Shown here: positions 1 through 11,930 of the stretch, piece after piece
How positions within the stretch are numbered: position 1 is the first letter of the stretch
How the letters are laid out: every line of letters starts with the position of its first letter
DNA from: Owenia fusiformis
Lineage: Eukaryota; Annelida; Polychaeta; Sabellida; Oweniidae
DNA length: 64,000 nt
Direction of reading: 5' to 3'
NCBI GenBank assembly: GCA_903813345.2
Contig: CAIIXF020000010.1
Span: 32,144,425 to 32,208,424 of the forward strand
Position numbers and translations under genes: made by a program
The notes under the pieces: model-generated
Database searches by the model: none
What the model saw: the letters and a program-made list of their open reading frames with translations, nothing else
What the model was told of the DNA's origin: nothing

Positions 1-214
1 GGAATTGACCAATGACATGCGCATATTTAATTAGAACGCATTTGACGTATGTTTCTTCAAGCTCGCTGATTGGTGGAAGAAAGGTCAGCGAGTAGGTCAA
101 AAGTGATTTATTACCCAAACTGTCACCGGTACCCGTCGTGGGGCGGGGCTACTAAACTGTAATATGGTCTCTACTAGGCAGAGTGTAGTTTAACTAGACT
201 CTGCACGCAGGGTA
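1..214 (+). mobile_element. TACCCT element, copy 1 (cut by window edge)
   Basis: The sequence from the 'CTGATTGGT' stretch through 'ACTAAACTGTAA' to the end 'CAGGGTA' matches the copies at 6377 and 11199. The left end lies outside the window. Confidence 0.7.
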
Positions 215-639
215 CATCATGAGTAACATATATTTTTATTATCTACAAAGAAACCCCCTTGATGAACATTATTTCAGCTGATATTCCTCTTGAAACGTGG
301 TGAATCTTAAAAATCTATAAGTGGGACTCCCTTTATAGAAGCTTTGAACTGAATTTACACTTCTAAATTGAGAGTTTATCCATACATTTTAAGAAAATAG
401 ATATGTCAAAGAAGATGTTCAGCCAAATATTGACCAAATAGCTCAGAAAAAAGAAAAAAAATTGAATTTTCTCTCTACAGTCCCTTGTTGCCCCTTTAAT
501 GTAAAGGAAGTAGGAAATGCGCTCAGTTCAGACATTTGTAAATTTGTAATGCTTTACCAACCTTCCATTCATTTACTGGATGTGATTCCTTCAGTGCCTT
601 TGTGAGAAGGGAGAAAGTGTCCCCCCCCTAAAATTACTT

Positions 640-1135
640 ATGAGAATTTCAAAAAGGTTTCGGCACCATTGGAGGGGTCATTAGTGATCAAACTGCTAAA
701 TGTGCTGAGAAGTTTACTTGCCAGATGTATGGAAACAAAAAGTGTTCAAATATAAATGAGCTGAGATATACCTTATTCAAGAACAAATTTCAACCAAAAT
801 CTGCTTCAAGTGTGATAACAAGCTATGAAGGCACTAACAATAAGCCTCCTACCCCCATGTAAAGATTCATTGCAGCAGCATCTGGCAAGGGCCAGTTATC
901 AAGCACACATATGGAAACTTGCCAACATCCCCTCCCCATCAATTCCCTCCCCTGTGTCACATGGATGGAGGATGAAAGATGGCCATTTGGATTTCAATGG
1001 GTGTCAAATCCAGATAAAATTCTACCCCAGGACCTGGTAGATGTTATCGTATTAGATGATACTTTAGAAGATCAAAATGAAGAGGAAGTTTATGAAATAC
1101 AAAGCTTTATGGATCAAATATATTCTGGTGAATAA
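640..1135 (+). pseudogene. Decayed fragment of a mobile-element-associated ORF
   Basis: Shifting frames give KFTCQMYGNKKCSNINELRY, then LLPPCKDSLQQHLARASYQ with HIWK and PSPVSHGW, then ILPQDLVDVIVLDDTLED and an acidic end before TAA. The 'PP..DSLxxHxxRAxYQxxIW...GW' pattern resembles repetitive ORFs seen across invertebrate genomes next to transposons. At least two frameshifts break it. The family name is not known to me. Confidence 0.4.
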
Positions 1136-1139
1136 AAAC

Positions 1140-2342
1140 TACATTTGTGATGACAAAAATTCATACAATGAGTAAAATTAATATTATGAATGAGTCGTGA
1201 ACTGTGTATTAGATAATATTCAACTTCAGATTTTTAATATTCTTATATCTCGAGCCTACATAGAAAAAATATTGTATTATAAATATTTAACAGGTATGTA
1301 CTATATGTATACACCTAAGTGAAAATATTTTATGGTAATATATTTGATAAAATACATGATATGTACATGTATTCATTTAATGTGACATCATGCTACTGTT
1401 TAAATCCACATGTATTAATGGCCACACCCCTTTTATAAGGGAAAGAGGGGAGAGGTAAATTGACCCATATAGGCAAAAAACATGTTAGAGTTTGAGTTTT
1501 TTCTTCATGGTAATGTGTTGGGGACATGTTGGTGCTACTTTTAGGAAAGTTCCATTAATATTAAACTGAGATTGATTGAGAAATTAAAAAATCAATTCCA
1601 ATCAATGTCTCTCAACCCCCCTAAATTCTATGATTTTAGGGTGAAAAAATGTTGCTGTTTTTAAATAAAGTTAAAATTCTTCAATTTTTTTACATATGCA
1701 TTTTAAGTACGATTACTCTTAACAGAAACACCAAAAGAAAGAAGCATTGGTTGTTTAGTTTTTGTTTTATAGCTAAATAATAATGTACCCCCAAGAAATC
1801 TGAATTTTAGGGTCGAAAATGCAATTTTAACATCTTTCGCACCATTTGCGGCGCATAAGACCAGTAAAATCTGTTGAGATAGACCTAAATACATAACCTA
1901 AGTCACAAGAGAAATTGTCCCGACAACACCCTGATCGAAGTGCCTCAGATCGCTACCTAGATATAAAGCACAAGTGAGAACAGCAAATGATCCAAACACA
2001 TCATTTACACATACCTAACAGAAAATTATCAAGACATCATGATTTCTCTTTAGAAATACGGGAAAATGAGTGGAAAGAGCAGGGAATATATCAGGTAGAT
2101 TCGACACAAGTACCCCAAATTATACAGAAATATAAAAATTTTAGTAATTTCAGTCACATTTTTTAGAGAATTTGTTTGAAATGAAAAAAGACAAGAGTGA
2201 ACGTTTAAGATTGGTTTGTACAAACGTGTCTTGGCTCTTACTGAAAAACAGTTCTGTTTGATGTGTGACTTTCAGAGAATTTCCTTGTTTATAAAGAGGG
2301 GATCATTGGTTTTTTGCTTGCCTTGGTTTGTTATCTTTCCTT
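1140..2342. other. No gene or repeat recognised
   Basis: AT-rich DNA; short minus ORF at 1703-1894 shows no domain or splice context. Confidence 0.5.
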
Positions 2343-2520
2343 AAAATGTCCGTCTGCTCATACTTATTCCGCCGATTTCTCTCTAATATTTGAATAAAGC
2401 GTCTGATTTTCTTGCATTTCTATATAATTTAGAGTGTTGACTACATTCCGTTTACTTTACTCCTTGCTAATTCCACGTTATGTTTTTCTTTTTGGCATTT
2501 TAAAATGTGACCTCTTGTGG
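2343..2520 (-). mobile_element. Family A element
   Basis: Reads AAAATGTCCGTCTGCTCA at its left end, with the core AATTTAGAGTGTT and a right end related to AAAATGTGACC. It is a near-complete copy. Minus means opposite to the orientation that ends GAGCAGACGG. Confidence 0.8.
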
Positions 2521-3002
2521 TCTCTTTTTGATGGGGTGAATTTTGAGTCTTTGATTTGTATACATATATATGAAGTGCACACTTCCTGGCATGTGTTGAG
2601 AGACGTGTGAATCATGATTTGACAAAACGAATTCAGGGAATTTTTAAGGTTATGTATACGAGTAGGGTTTGTTCAGTCCTTGTATCCTGATATGACTGTA
2701 ATTTATCTTTTATCTGGAAGGATTTTTGATAACTGTAACTGAAACTTTCCAATGAGTCTACATCAAATCTGTTAATTCCTCCCAAAGTTTTCAATGAATT
2801 GTCTGATCTTTTGAGGATTTTATGCAATTTAGGATACCAACAATAAATTGATTATTTTTTCTATTTAATTTTATTTTTATTTTTATCATTTTTTGCCTTG
2901 AAAAGGATCAACCCACCAGGGCACTATGATATCACAAGATAAGTCCCAAATATGTGAACAGCGAAATCAGAGATGTGATATCACTAGAGATGAAACTACG
3001 AT

Positions 3003-3146
3003 GGATCATATTCACAAAACAGAGTGAAATACAGTTAAAACAGCAAGGAAAAAAGCAAACAGGCACGCAGTTAACATTCTAAACTGTATATAAATGTCAG
3101 GAAAACAGGCAGTCGTCATTCCAATTCTTGAGAGAAAGAACAAATA
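3003..3146 (+). mobile_element. Family A element, degenerate
   Basis: Retains 'AACAGGCACGCAGTTAACATT' -like core and 'GAGAGAAAG', but both ends are eroded. Confidence 0.55.
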
Positions 3147-3754
3147 TATACACACTTACTACTAAACATACAAAAAACTGTCAGGTATTTGAGTGGCATG
3201 TTAGCTCAGATAACACATCCCGCTCGACATGATCTTTCTGATCTCTGCTCGTATTTTTGCTTCAAAATCTCAAAAACGTAGATACTGAGTAATGCCATCT
3301 CTAAGTAGCTGTAATGGTGAACGTTTTGCATGGATATGTTTAATCCATCTGCCACCCTCACCCTCATTGGCATTATCTGTGGAGTTACCCTTCGGTACAG
3401 AGGGAGTAATGGAGTCAAATATGCCTTCGTTGAGAGGATGAATTGTGGCTCTAAGGCAGTCATAGTTGAATCAGAACCTTACTTTGGAAAACGCATTTAC
3501 CATTGAACACAAATATTTTGTAAGCACCCTAACTGGAAACTTCTGAAGTGCATTTGACCCATTAGTAGTACAGTATTAGGGTACCAGAAAGGGTGTATGT
3601 ACTGGTACATGTGTAGTATTGCTTTAAGTCTCTGCCCCCTCCTTCCTTATCTTCTTCAACACAAGTGGAAAGGTGTATAATAGGGGTGGGGGAGTTTTTT
3701 TGGGGGGGGAGTCACAAGAGCTTTAGCAAGACTAGATTAAACAATTGATATACA

Positions 3755-3910
3755 CTTTGTGGAACGCCTCTAGAAGTGGAACATCTCTGTCAGTGGAACA
3801 CTTTTCAGAGTCCAAGGACAATTGACTTATTGTTAAATGAACCTCCCAAGACAGTTTTTAGAGCTGAGGTATCAAAGATGTTCCACTTAGACAGGTTTTA
3901 CTATATAGGG
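3755..3910. repeat. Family D dispersed repeat
   Basis: GGAACATCTCTGTCAGTGG, GATGTTCCACTTAGACAGG and GTTTTACTATATAG recur in variant form at 30455, 44637 and 48296. Confidence 0.45.
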
Positions 3911-4338
3911 AAAGACAGTTGGTAGAGACTACCACACCTTGTTTAGATTCCAGTTTTACCCTTTTCAATTTCTTGAGTACTAGACTCTGATACTCGACGG
4001 GGAATACCTATCATTCCTCCAGTCATGTAATACCTCGATGGATCAAGATGGCCCATATAAACAAGCAAGAAAAACTAGTAAGATTAATTATAACCCCAGT
4101 AAGATAGTGGTCTACCCCAACAAAGTTAGCCTGCTTCTAAACATTAAAAATGATATCATCAAACCTTCTAACTCAAAGATATGCCTAATAAATCTGTACA
4201 TGGCTCACGAGATGCATGAAAAATAGTTGGCAATGGTGCTGTCACTGGATGGCCATTTAACAAATGAAGCAGAGAAAAAAACACAACAGTGTAACCTCTA
4301 GATCTTTAGATATAGGAATGCCCTGGGACCAGTCAAAA

Positions 4339-4506
4339 GTGTTCAGATTAGCAGGTGTTCACATTTTGAACTGAGAAAAAGTGTTCAGATTAGCAGGTGT
4401 TCACATTTTGAACTGAGAAAAAGTGTTCAGATTAGCAGGTGTTCACATTTTGAACTGAGAAAAAGTGTTCAGCTTAGCAGGTGTTCACATTTTGAACCGA
4501 GAAAAG
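4339..4506 (+). repeat. 42-base tandem repeat, 4 copies
   Basis: GTGTTCAGATTAGCAGGTG starts at 4339, 4381, 4423 and 4465, almost perfectly conserved. The unit resembles the family D repeat. Confidence 0.9.
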
Positions 4507-4830
4507 TGTTCATACTGAGGCATATTTGAATGAAATCAATGAACAAAAGCTTTTTCTGTGTGTTTTGAATTATGCTTATTTTCACCTTTAGGAGATAATG
4601 GGATGTTGTTTTTAAAGCTACGGTGTTTGAGCTATATGTTATATGGCTATACCAACTCACAGATGAAACAATCAAATGGTATTTCAATATGTTTTACTTA
4701 GCAGACCAGTTTGCTGTTTTCGTGAATGGATTTTCCAAAAAGTTTACAAATGAGAAAATATACACATGATAGCTTGGGGTAAGATGATATAAACATGTAT
4801 TAACACATTGTGTTATGTTTTGCCCATTCA

Positions 4831-5015
4831 AAAATGTCTCAATGGTCATGTTTTAAAAAACAAAATAGAGTAGAAAAGAGTGGAATCAGCAAGGAATAAA
4901 GTAAACAGACATGTAGTTAACACTCTAAATTGTATAGAAATGCAAGAAAATCATGCAGTTTATTCAAATTTTTGAGAAAAATTGAGTGAAATGAGATTGA
5001 GCAGACGGCCTTTTT
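4831..5015 (+). mobile_element. Family A element, complete
   Basis: Starts AAAATGTCTCAATGGTCATG and ends GAGCAGACGG. The core 'GTAGTTAACACTCTAAATTG' is intact. Confidence 0.85.
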
Positions 5016-6114
5016 AGGTATCAGATTTGTCTTGGCATGGTAATATTTTTTGACACTTCAGTTTTCCCCTCAATGCATGTTTTACCAGGTGTTTGCATCA
5101 TAAGAGACCATACTTTAATGCATCAACAAATCGTGTTTTAGGTAGTACATAGAACATTGAAAGAAGTTATGTCTGACCTCTACTCCTTTCGCCCCTGGGA
5201 ATGTATTAACTCAACAAGTCTTACATTTTAATAATAAATACGTACTTTTGTGAAGAAAGCGACAAGTGACCTTTAATCTTACCCCTGAAATTTAAAGCCC
5301 ACCCCCTGATTAAGTAAATCTCCCAAAACAAAATCTTTATTTTCAAAACTAATAGTAGCAACACCTGTGTCGTTTTTTCAGGTGATATTTTTTGCCAGTG
5401 AGTTGTCTATAAAAGGTTTATTTACATCAGTACAAAGGCTTGGAGCAGAAATTACCTTTATTTTTTTCGTTCTGAGACTGCATGCTGGGTTTTTGTGAAA
5501 TCAGAAATAGAAAATTCAGTGATTACTTCCTTTAGAAATAGTTCTTGAAGATCATTAGTTCTCACACTCCCTATCAATAAAATATCAAATTGATTCTTAA
5601 AATTAAGTAAGTTAGAGAAGAAACGCTATGGAATCTGGTTTCTTAATTGTGTATGGTACGAGGAAAATCAGGGTTTGGTTGATTCTGTAGGGTACAGGTA
5701 TGGGTACAAGTTGATCCTGAATTTAGGTTATAATTATCCTTGCTATTGGGGCTTTATTTTAAGCATGGGACATTCATTTTCATATCCTATGTCAAATCCC
5801 GAAAATCCACACCTGAGGCATATACGGACATGTGTCTCATTAATTTCTTAAAAAGAATGGAAATCATAAATTGATCATATATTTAAATGATCGTTTATAA
5901 ACGGAATTAGAAAAGAGAAATTAGGTATTTAGACTGATTTGGATATGACTAACTACGTACTCAGAGAAAAATGTATAAAGTCCTAATTATTTTTTTTCTA
6001 TGGAATGCGGAAAAATATCAATAACTAATTTGTTTTAAAATGCATTTTGAACCAATGAATAGAAATTACCGCAACTTGACAATTCTTGGTGCATGATCAT
6101 ACGTCGTGAATTAA
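5016..6114. other. No gene recognised
   Basis: Unique-looking AT-rich DNA, probably Robo first intron or 5' flank. Confidence 0.5.
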
Positions 6115-6370
6115 TTTTTGTATTGAGTTCGGAAAATATCTTGACGGAAGCGTTTTATACTCGTTATTGACAATTGAATTTTGTATTGGGTTTGGAAAAT
6201 ATCTGGTGTTTTATACTCGTTATTGACAATATGATATGTTGATGCCTATGAATCATGGCACTTAGTGATCAGATAAAGTATAAAATTAAATTTTGTATTG
6301 AGTTTGTAAAATATCTTGGCGAAAGTATTCTATACTTGTTATTGACAATATGAAACGTCGATGCCTTATG
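6115..6370 (+). repeat. ~90-base imperfect tandem repeat, 3 copies
   Basis: TTTTGTATTGAGTT...GAAAATATCTTG and TACTCGTTATTGACAAT recur three times, up to the TACCCT element. Confidence 0.75.
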
Positions 6371-6376
6371 AATCAT

Positions 6377-6711
6377 TACCCTTTGTATTTCTTCTACTTC
6401 ACTTCTTAAAAGAGAGCTTCATCTTCACTCTTCCATTTTAGAATAAATCTATGAACTCACCAAGCCATTCAGAATTCGTCGAAATATGGATGACTTTCTA
6501 TATATGGTAATTTTCTCTGACATCATAGCATAGTTAATGAGCACACATTTAGCTTGTGTTCCTTCCAGTTGATTGGTTGAGAAAAGATCAGCGTGGTAGG
6601 TTTGAAATGCTGGGCTGTCACGGGCATAGGAAGTGGGAGCTGGGCTACTAAACTGTAATAAAGCCGATAATAGGCAGAGGGTAGTTTATACTAGACTCTA
6701 CGCACAGGGTA
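6377..6711 (+). mobile_element. TACCCT element, copy 2, with 9-base target duplication
   Basis: This 335-base non-coding element begins TACCCT and ends AGGGTA. It is flanked by ATGAATCAT at 6368-6376 and 6712-6720. A 9-base duplication with short inverted ends suggests a Mutator-like (MULE) non-autonomous element; the superfamily is inference. Confidence 0.75.
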
Positions 6712-6894
6712 ATGAATCATGGTAGTTAGTGGTCAGGTAAAGTATAAAATGTCAGGTATAAAATGTCAGGTGTGTCAGGTATATATCATTTATTATGAAA
6801 TACTACCCGGATAATGAGGAAAATTTATCATAAATTGCTGTTGTTTTATATGAAGTGATAATGCACATCAGCATGGTTGGTCTAGAACCGTTCC

Positions 6895-7076
6895 AAAATC
6901 TTTCGCTTTTTTCTTGCATATTTCTCGCTGTTTCACTCTAAAATTTGAATAAAGTGTTTAATTTTTTTGCATTTTTATACAATTTAGAGTAATCACTTCA
7001 TGCCTGGTTTCTTTATTCCTTTCAAATTTCCCTTTTTTCAAGTTATTTTTACGTTTTAAGACATCACCGTCAGATT
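6895..7076 (-). mobile_element. Family A element, divergent
   Basis: Core CACTCTAAAATTTGAATAAA and ACAATTTAGAGT are clear. The left end is diverged. Confidence 0.7.
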
Positions 7077-7179
7077 GTTTTGCGATGTAATATTGGAAAC
7101 AAAGCAGTTGTTCTTATAACGTCTGCTAATCAGATCATGAAATGATAACTCATTATTAAAACATGACATGGTGCCAGAC

Positions 7180-7339
7180 TTAAATCGCAAAATGAAAGAA
7201 ATGGATAAAATGTAGTAAAAAACAACATATAGCATGTAATAACTCAGTTATGAAATTTGAAAAAATCAAAGAAAATCTAACATCTTATTCAAATTTTACA
7301 GAGAAAAAGCGAGAAATGAGCAAAAGCAGACCGACATTT
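7180..7339 (+). mobile_element. Family A element, degenerate
   Basis: Only the right third (CTTATTCAAATTTTA to GCAGACCGACATTT) is well preserved. Confidence 0.6.
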
Positions 7340-8289
7340 CGATCACCGGTTTGGAATGATATATGTTCTTTGTCTAAGCAATTGAATCAATACTTTATCT
7401 TTTGATCTTCTTGTATAGAAAATAATTAACCACACTCCATGTTACGAGAATATCATTCATCGGTTATTTTTGATATTAGACGTGATGTATCTGTTAATAT
7501 ATTTCCAATTCCAGTTGCTCTTTGTCACTCTTCTCTCTCTTACATCACCCTTGGATCTGGAGGCTTTTGGTAATTTCTAGACTCTGACTAGGTTAGAAAG
7601 ATTCTATCGGTGTCTAAGATCTGCATGACCCCAAGTTTGCTGTTACGGCCGATAAAGATTTGTTAATGCTCGAGCAATGAATTTTTCTCGTTTTGAGTTC
7701 AGTTGAAACCTTCCCTCAATTTCTTGAAAACGGTGTTCTTCCACAGGTATATAAATAGCTAAGTCATCTTCCTTCGCAAATCTGGCAAATGCAGTTACAC
7801 ATCAGAATTATATATGAGGCTATAGAAAATACATTTACAATCTAATAACTCAGCAAATTGATCGAAAAGATCGTGAAAGGTTGAAATATGATGGGAGTGA
7901 ATGCTTAATAAGTTGCTATTATATTCCAAATATGGAGATACGATTGACTGATTGTGTCCAGCGTTTGTTCCTACTATTATTATCCCTATCTAAATCGATC
8001 GAATTGATCATTACACATAAATGATATTGTCCTATCAATGGATAGAATTAGATATCTGATTCGCTCTAAATAAATCATGCCATTCTTTGAGAATATTGAA
8101 CTGGTTTGTTTGACCGTTTCTACGCTGTTTTTCTCAATCTATATTGTTCATATCTTTATAAGATTATCTTTATAATGGTTCAATTTGGATTTCGGAATAC
8201 TACAGGAAAAACAATGAAAACAACAGAAAAAATTATTGGATATTATCATTTCAATGTAGAACTAGATTGTTAGTCTTGCTACAAGACCC
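7340..8289. other. No gene recognised
   Basis: AT-rich, no clear repeat or exon; could hide an unrecognised 5' exon of Robo. Confidence 0.45.
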
Positions 8290-8491
8290 TTCAGGCCCGT
8301 CGCCAGGGGGGGGGGTCAATGAACGAACCCCCCCCCCGGCCAAAAATTGTTTCAAAATCATGCAGTTTTTCACCATTCTGAGCACTTTTTAATTCATTTT
8401 GGCCATTTTGACCCAAAATTGTCATAAGTGAACCCCCCCTGGAATTTTTCAAAAAGTGAACCTCCCCTTGGCAAATCCTGGCTAACGGGCC
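8290..8491. mobile_element. CAGGCCCGT fold-back element (family C), complete
   Basis: Left CAGGCCCGTCGCCAGG and right CCTGGCTAACGGGCCTG are inverted copies, as are the 'GTTCACTT/AAGTGAACC' parts. It contains long G and C runs. Non-coding. Confidence 0.7.
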
Positions 8492-8504
8492 TGCCCTCCT
8501 TCTT

Positions 8505-8575
8505 TATCTACTTTAACATCAGTGGTAAAGTAGATATGGCTGGGTCAAGCGTCTTGAGGCAAGACTACTTCGTTA
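8505..8575. repeat. Hairpin repeat ATCTACTTTA/TAAAGTAGAT
   Basis: A perfect 10-base inverted repeat is followed by TCTTGAGGCAAGACTA. The relative at 18286 has the same order. Confidence 0.55.
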
Positions 8576-9245
8576 CAAATGTTCTAACAACAGAATCGTT
8601 TGGTAAGAACAACCATAGACCTTTGCCTGTTGCCAGATGTTGCCAAGGAAACCCTTGTCTCTATAACATGAACACTGTTTCACAAACCTAATTTATATTC
8701 TTCCTATTGGCTTACATGTTAAATCCACCTAATAACATGGCCACCAACCTCCCCCCCCGAGAGTGTTCCACATTTAGAAGGTTTACTGTTTTAATCTTGG
8801 CTTTAGGCTGTAGATATCTTTCCATTGTCAAATATGCCAGTTTTGTAGCTATTATTAAATCCCCTGTAATGATGGGAATTATATTGCAATTATTGCATCG
8901 GATTACATCGGATTAAAAGCCAGAGATAATCCAAGTTCTTCCAAATGTTAATCAAAAAATTAATTAGGAAAATTGTAATTAGCCATAAATTCTTAATGAG
9001 ATTATGATCTAATAATGGTGTTATTAAATCCAAGTTTATTAATCTGAGCTAAATAATTCAATTTTGCAATTTTTGAAATGTTTGCTGTTTTTAATGTAGG
9101 ATGGATGTCAGAATTGTAGTCAATGTTTCTCAGGAGGTTTACATATCAAAATTCAGGTTTAATAAGATGAAATTGTCTCTAGCATATAATCCATATCTCT
9201 GCTTTCAACAGAATCATATCATCCTCCAAGTGAAATACCTTGAGG

Positions 9246-9415
9246 TCAAGTGTTAAAACATGAAATAGAGTGGAAAAGAGAGGAATTAGCAAGAAATAAA
9301 GTACACAGGCATGTAGTTAACACTATAAATTGTAAGGAAATGCAAGAAAATTTAACACTTTATTCAAATTTTAGAGAGAAATTGAGTGAAATAAGCATGA
9401 GCAGACGGATGTTTT
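9246..9415 (+). mobile_element. Family A element
   Basis: Near-consensus from TTAAAACATGAAATAGAGTG to GAGCAGACGGATGTTTT. Confidence 0.85.
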
Positions 9416-10127
9416 GAATATCTACAGAGCCATATCAATGATTTCAAAATAATGAACATATGTGGGGAAAATCAGACATCTGTCTCAAGATCTTCAGAAA
9501 GGTATCCCTACTTGAAAAAAACCCTCAAGTGATGAACGTATCTCATTTTTCTCAATCAATTTTGCATGAAGCGTCTGTAGAAATTGCACCTTTGCATATA
9601 TTGGGATGTACATTATATGCCTGTGTTATTTACTTCCTTTCTAATTCTTGTATATTTCTCTATAATTCATGCTGGAATGAGACATTTTGCTCATTGGATA
9701 TTTATAATTATAGCTCACACCAAATCAGGTTCTTGTAGCTCTGAACATACTATGAACGTGCTACCTGGATTACATCAAAGATACGTTTCGTAAATGTTTA
9801 CTCTAGAAACACTTATAAACAAACAAAAGATTATCAAAAATCAATAATATACCTGTTCTAAATCATCCATAGATGTTTCATTGTTGAATAAAACATGTCC
9901 GATTTCTTTGTACATAGCAGAAGTTGTTGGCATAATTTATTTGCGAAATTGTCAACCTTTCGATCATTTTTTAAACAAAGTAAACAAGAAATTTATTGGA
10001 ATATAGTTTTTATCTTATAGAATTCGAATTCCGCCCGAGGTAAAAATTACAAGATCATTCAACTTCTTTGAAGTGTTGACTCATATATTGTTAAGTATTG
10101 TCTTTTCTTGCAAGAGATGTCGATAAG

Positions 10128-10303
10128 CTATCTTGAAAGTCATGTTTTGAATTGCAAAATTGAATGGAAAAGAGATGAAATTTTCAAGAATAAAGTAAAC
10201 AGACATGTAGTCAATACTCTAAATTGTATAGAAATGCAAGAAAATCAGACACTTTATTCAAATTTTAGAGAGAAATGCGTGGAATAAACATGAGCAGATG
10301 ACA
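10128..10303 (+). mobile_element. Family A element
   Basis: Near-consensus, beginning TCTTGAAAGTCATGTTTT and ending GAGCAGATG. Confidence 0.85.
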
Positions 10304-10721
10304 ATACTTGAGGAATTGTCTTTCCTGGCAAAAAAGCCTAAATCTCTAACCCTTCGTGCTTATTTTACATACTGATGTTTACAAATCAAAAATAGAATAA
10401 AAATTGCAGAATTGCATGCTGTCCAACAAATCCAAAAATATATGTCAAGTTGACATCAAAGTGATGTCAGGATATTGATTATTAAGAGTCAGATGACATA
10501 CCTAAGGCAAATAGAAAAGATACACGAAGTATCAATCAATATTATCGTGTCCCAAGCCCCAGATATTGTCACAACAATAACAAGCAAGTTAATGGCTCAG
10601 AGAAGATCATTTTTGTTCGATTGCGTGAGAATTTAACCTTTTTTATTGATCTCTATCAGGGACTGCCTCATAGCACATAGCAAAACCCAGAGGTTTCATG
10701 TCTGAGGAATCTGTGGGGGTC

Positions 10722-10866
10722 TTGTTTTAAAATGTTAACTTGAATGGAAAAGAGGAAATAAATAATAAGTAAACAGGCATGTATTTGACACCCTGAATTG
10801 TATAGAAATGTAAGAAACACACACGATTCATTCAAATTCAAAGAGAAATGAGAGAATTTAGCATGG
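10722..10866 (+). mobile_element. Family A element, eroded right end
   Basis: Core AAGTAAACAGGCATGTA and GTATAGAAATG are kept, and the GCAGACGG end is lost. Confidence 0.7.
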
Positions 10867-11198
10867 AATATAGTATCATGCATGCAGTTAACTCTCTGAA
10901 TTACATAAGAAGGCCACAAAATCGGGAAATTTAAGAGAGAATATTTAAAAAAGAAAATATTTATGCCCAGTTAGAAGATATAGTAATATACTATTAAACA
11001 TGTATTCCTTAGAATGTCAGTAGATAAATCCCATATCTAATCTGTGTTATATGTAACATCAATTAATATGGATCTCCTGAATGAGCAGTTTGTCATGAGG
11101 GAGCAGCCTTTCTGTATCTCCCAAATGAGAAGCTTCTCACCTGGCCCATCATAAGAAAGAGTTAATTTGAAGAGAAAGTAGTTCTGTCATCAATTTTG

Positions 11199-11591
11199 TA
11201 CCCTTTGCATTCTTTCGACTTCACTTCTTAAAAGAGAGCTTCGTCTTCACTCTTTCAGTTAACAATAAATCACTGATCTCACCAAGTCAATCAGAGTTCG
11301 TCGTCGAAATAAGGATGACTTTCTATATGGTCATTTCCTCTGACATCACCGCAAAGTTAATCAGCTCGTATTTAGCACATGTTCCCTTCTACTTCGCTGA
11401 TTGGTTGAGAAAGAGTCAGCGTGGTAGATTTGAAATTGTTTATTACCTGGGCTGTCACAGGCCCCAATCTTTGGGGTGGGGCTGCTAAACTGTAACATAG
11501 TCTTAACTAGGCAGAGGGTGGGGCTGCTAAACTGTATTATAGTCTTAACTTGGCAGAGGGTAGTTTATAACTAGACTCTGCGCACAGGGTA
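11199..11591 (+). mobile_element. TACCCT element, copy 3, next to Robo Ig1 exon
   Basis: It has the same ends and interior as the copy at 6377, with an internal duplication of the 'GGGGCTGCTAAACTGTA' segment that makes it 393 bases. The 9-base duplication TCAATTTTG is at 11190-11198 and 11592-11600. It ends 33 bases before the Ig1 exon. Confidence 0.8.
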
Positions 11592-11624
11592 TCAATTTTG
11601 TAATATATTTGTTTGTACTTTCAG

Positions 11625-11930
11625 GACAAAATCCCAGAATCACTGAGCATCCAACGGATGAGTATGTTGCCAAAAACGAGCCAGCGACCTTGAAGTGTAA
11701 CGCGGAGGGAGACCCTTCACCTCAAATCAAATGGTATCGCAATGGCCAGCCTGTGATGACGTCAAAGGAAGACCCGAACTCTCATCGCATGTTGCTCCCC
11801 AATGGTGGTTTATTCTTCCTGACAATTATTCACAGTAAAAGCAATAAACCGGATGTTGGGACGTATTATTGTAGCGCAACTAACATACATGGAACGGTTT
11901 ACAGTAACAACGCTACACTGGAAATAGCTG
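11625..11930 (+). CDS. robo: Robo exon: Ig1
   Basis: The acceptor is TTTCAG before 11625 and the donor is GTAAGT at 11931; the exon enters and leaves at phase 1. It encodes a whole Ig domain, with the cysteine pair C24/C82 and the core tryptophan W36. The SHRMLLPNGGLFFL stretch is the most diagnostic Robo Ig1 signature. In known Robo proteins Ig1 carries most of the Slit-binding surface. A 393-base element ends only 33 bases upstream, so the acceptor's polypyrimidine tract abuts mobile DNA. Confidence 0.97.
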
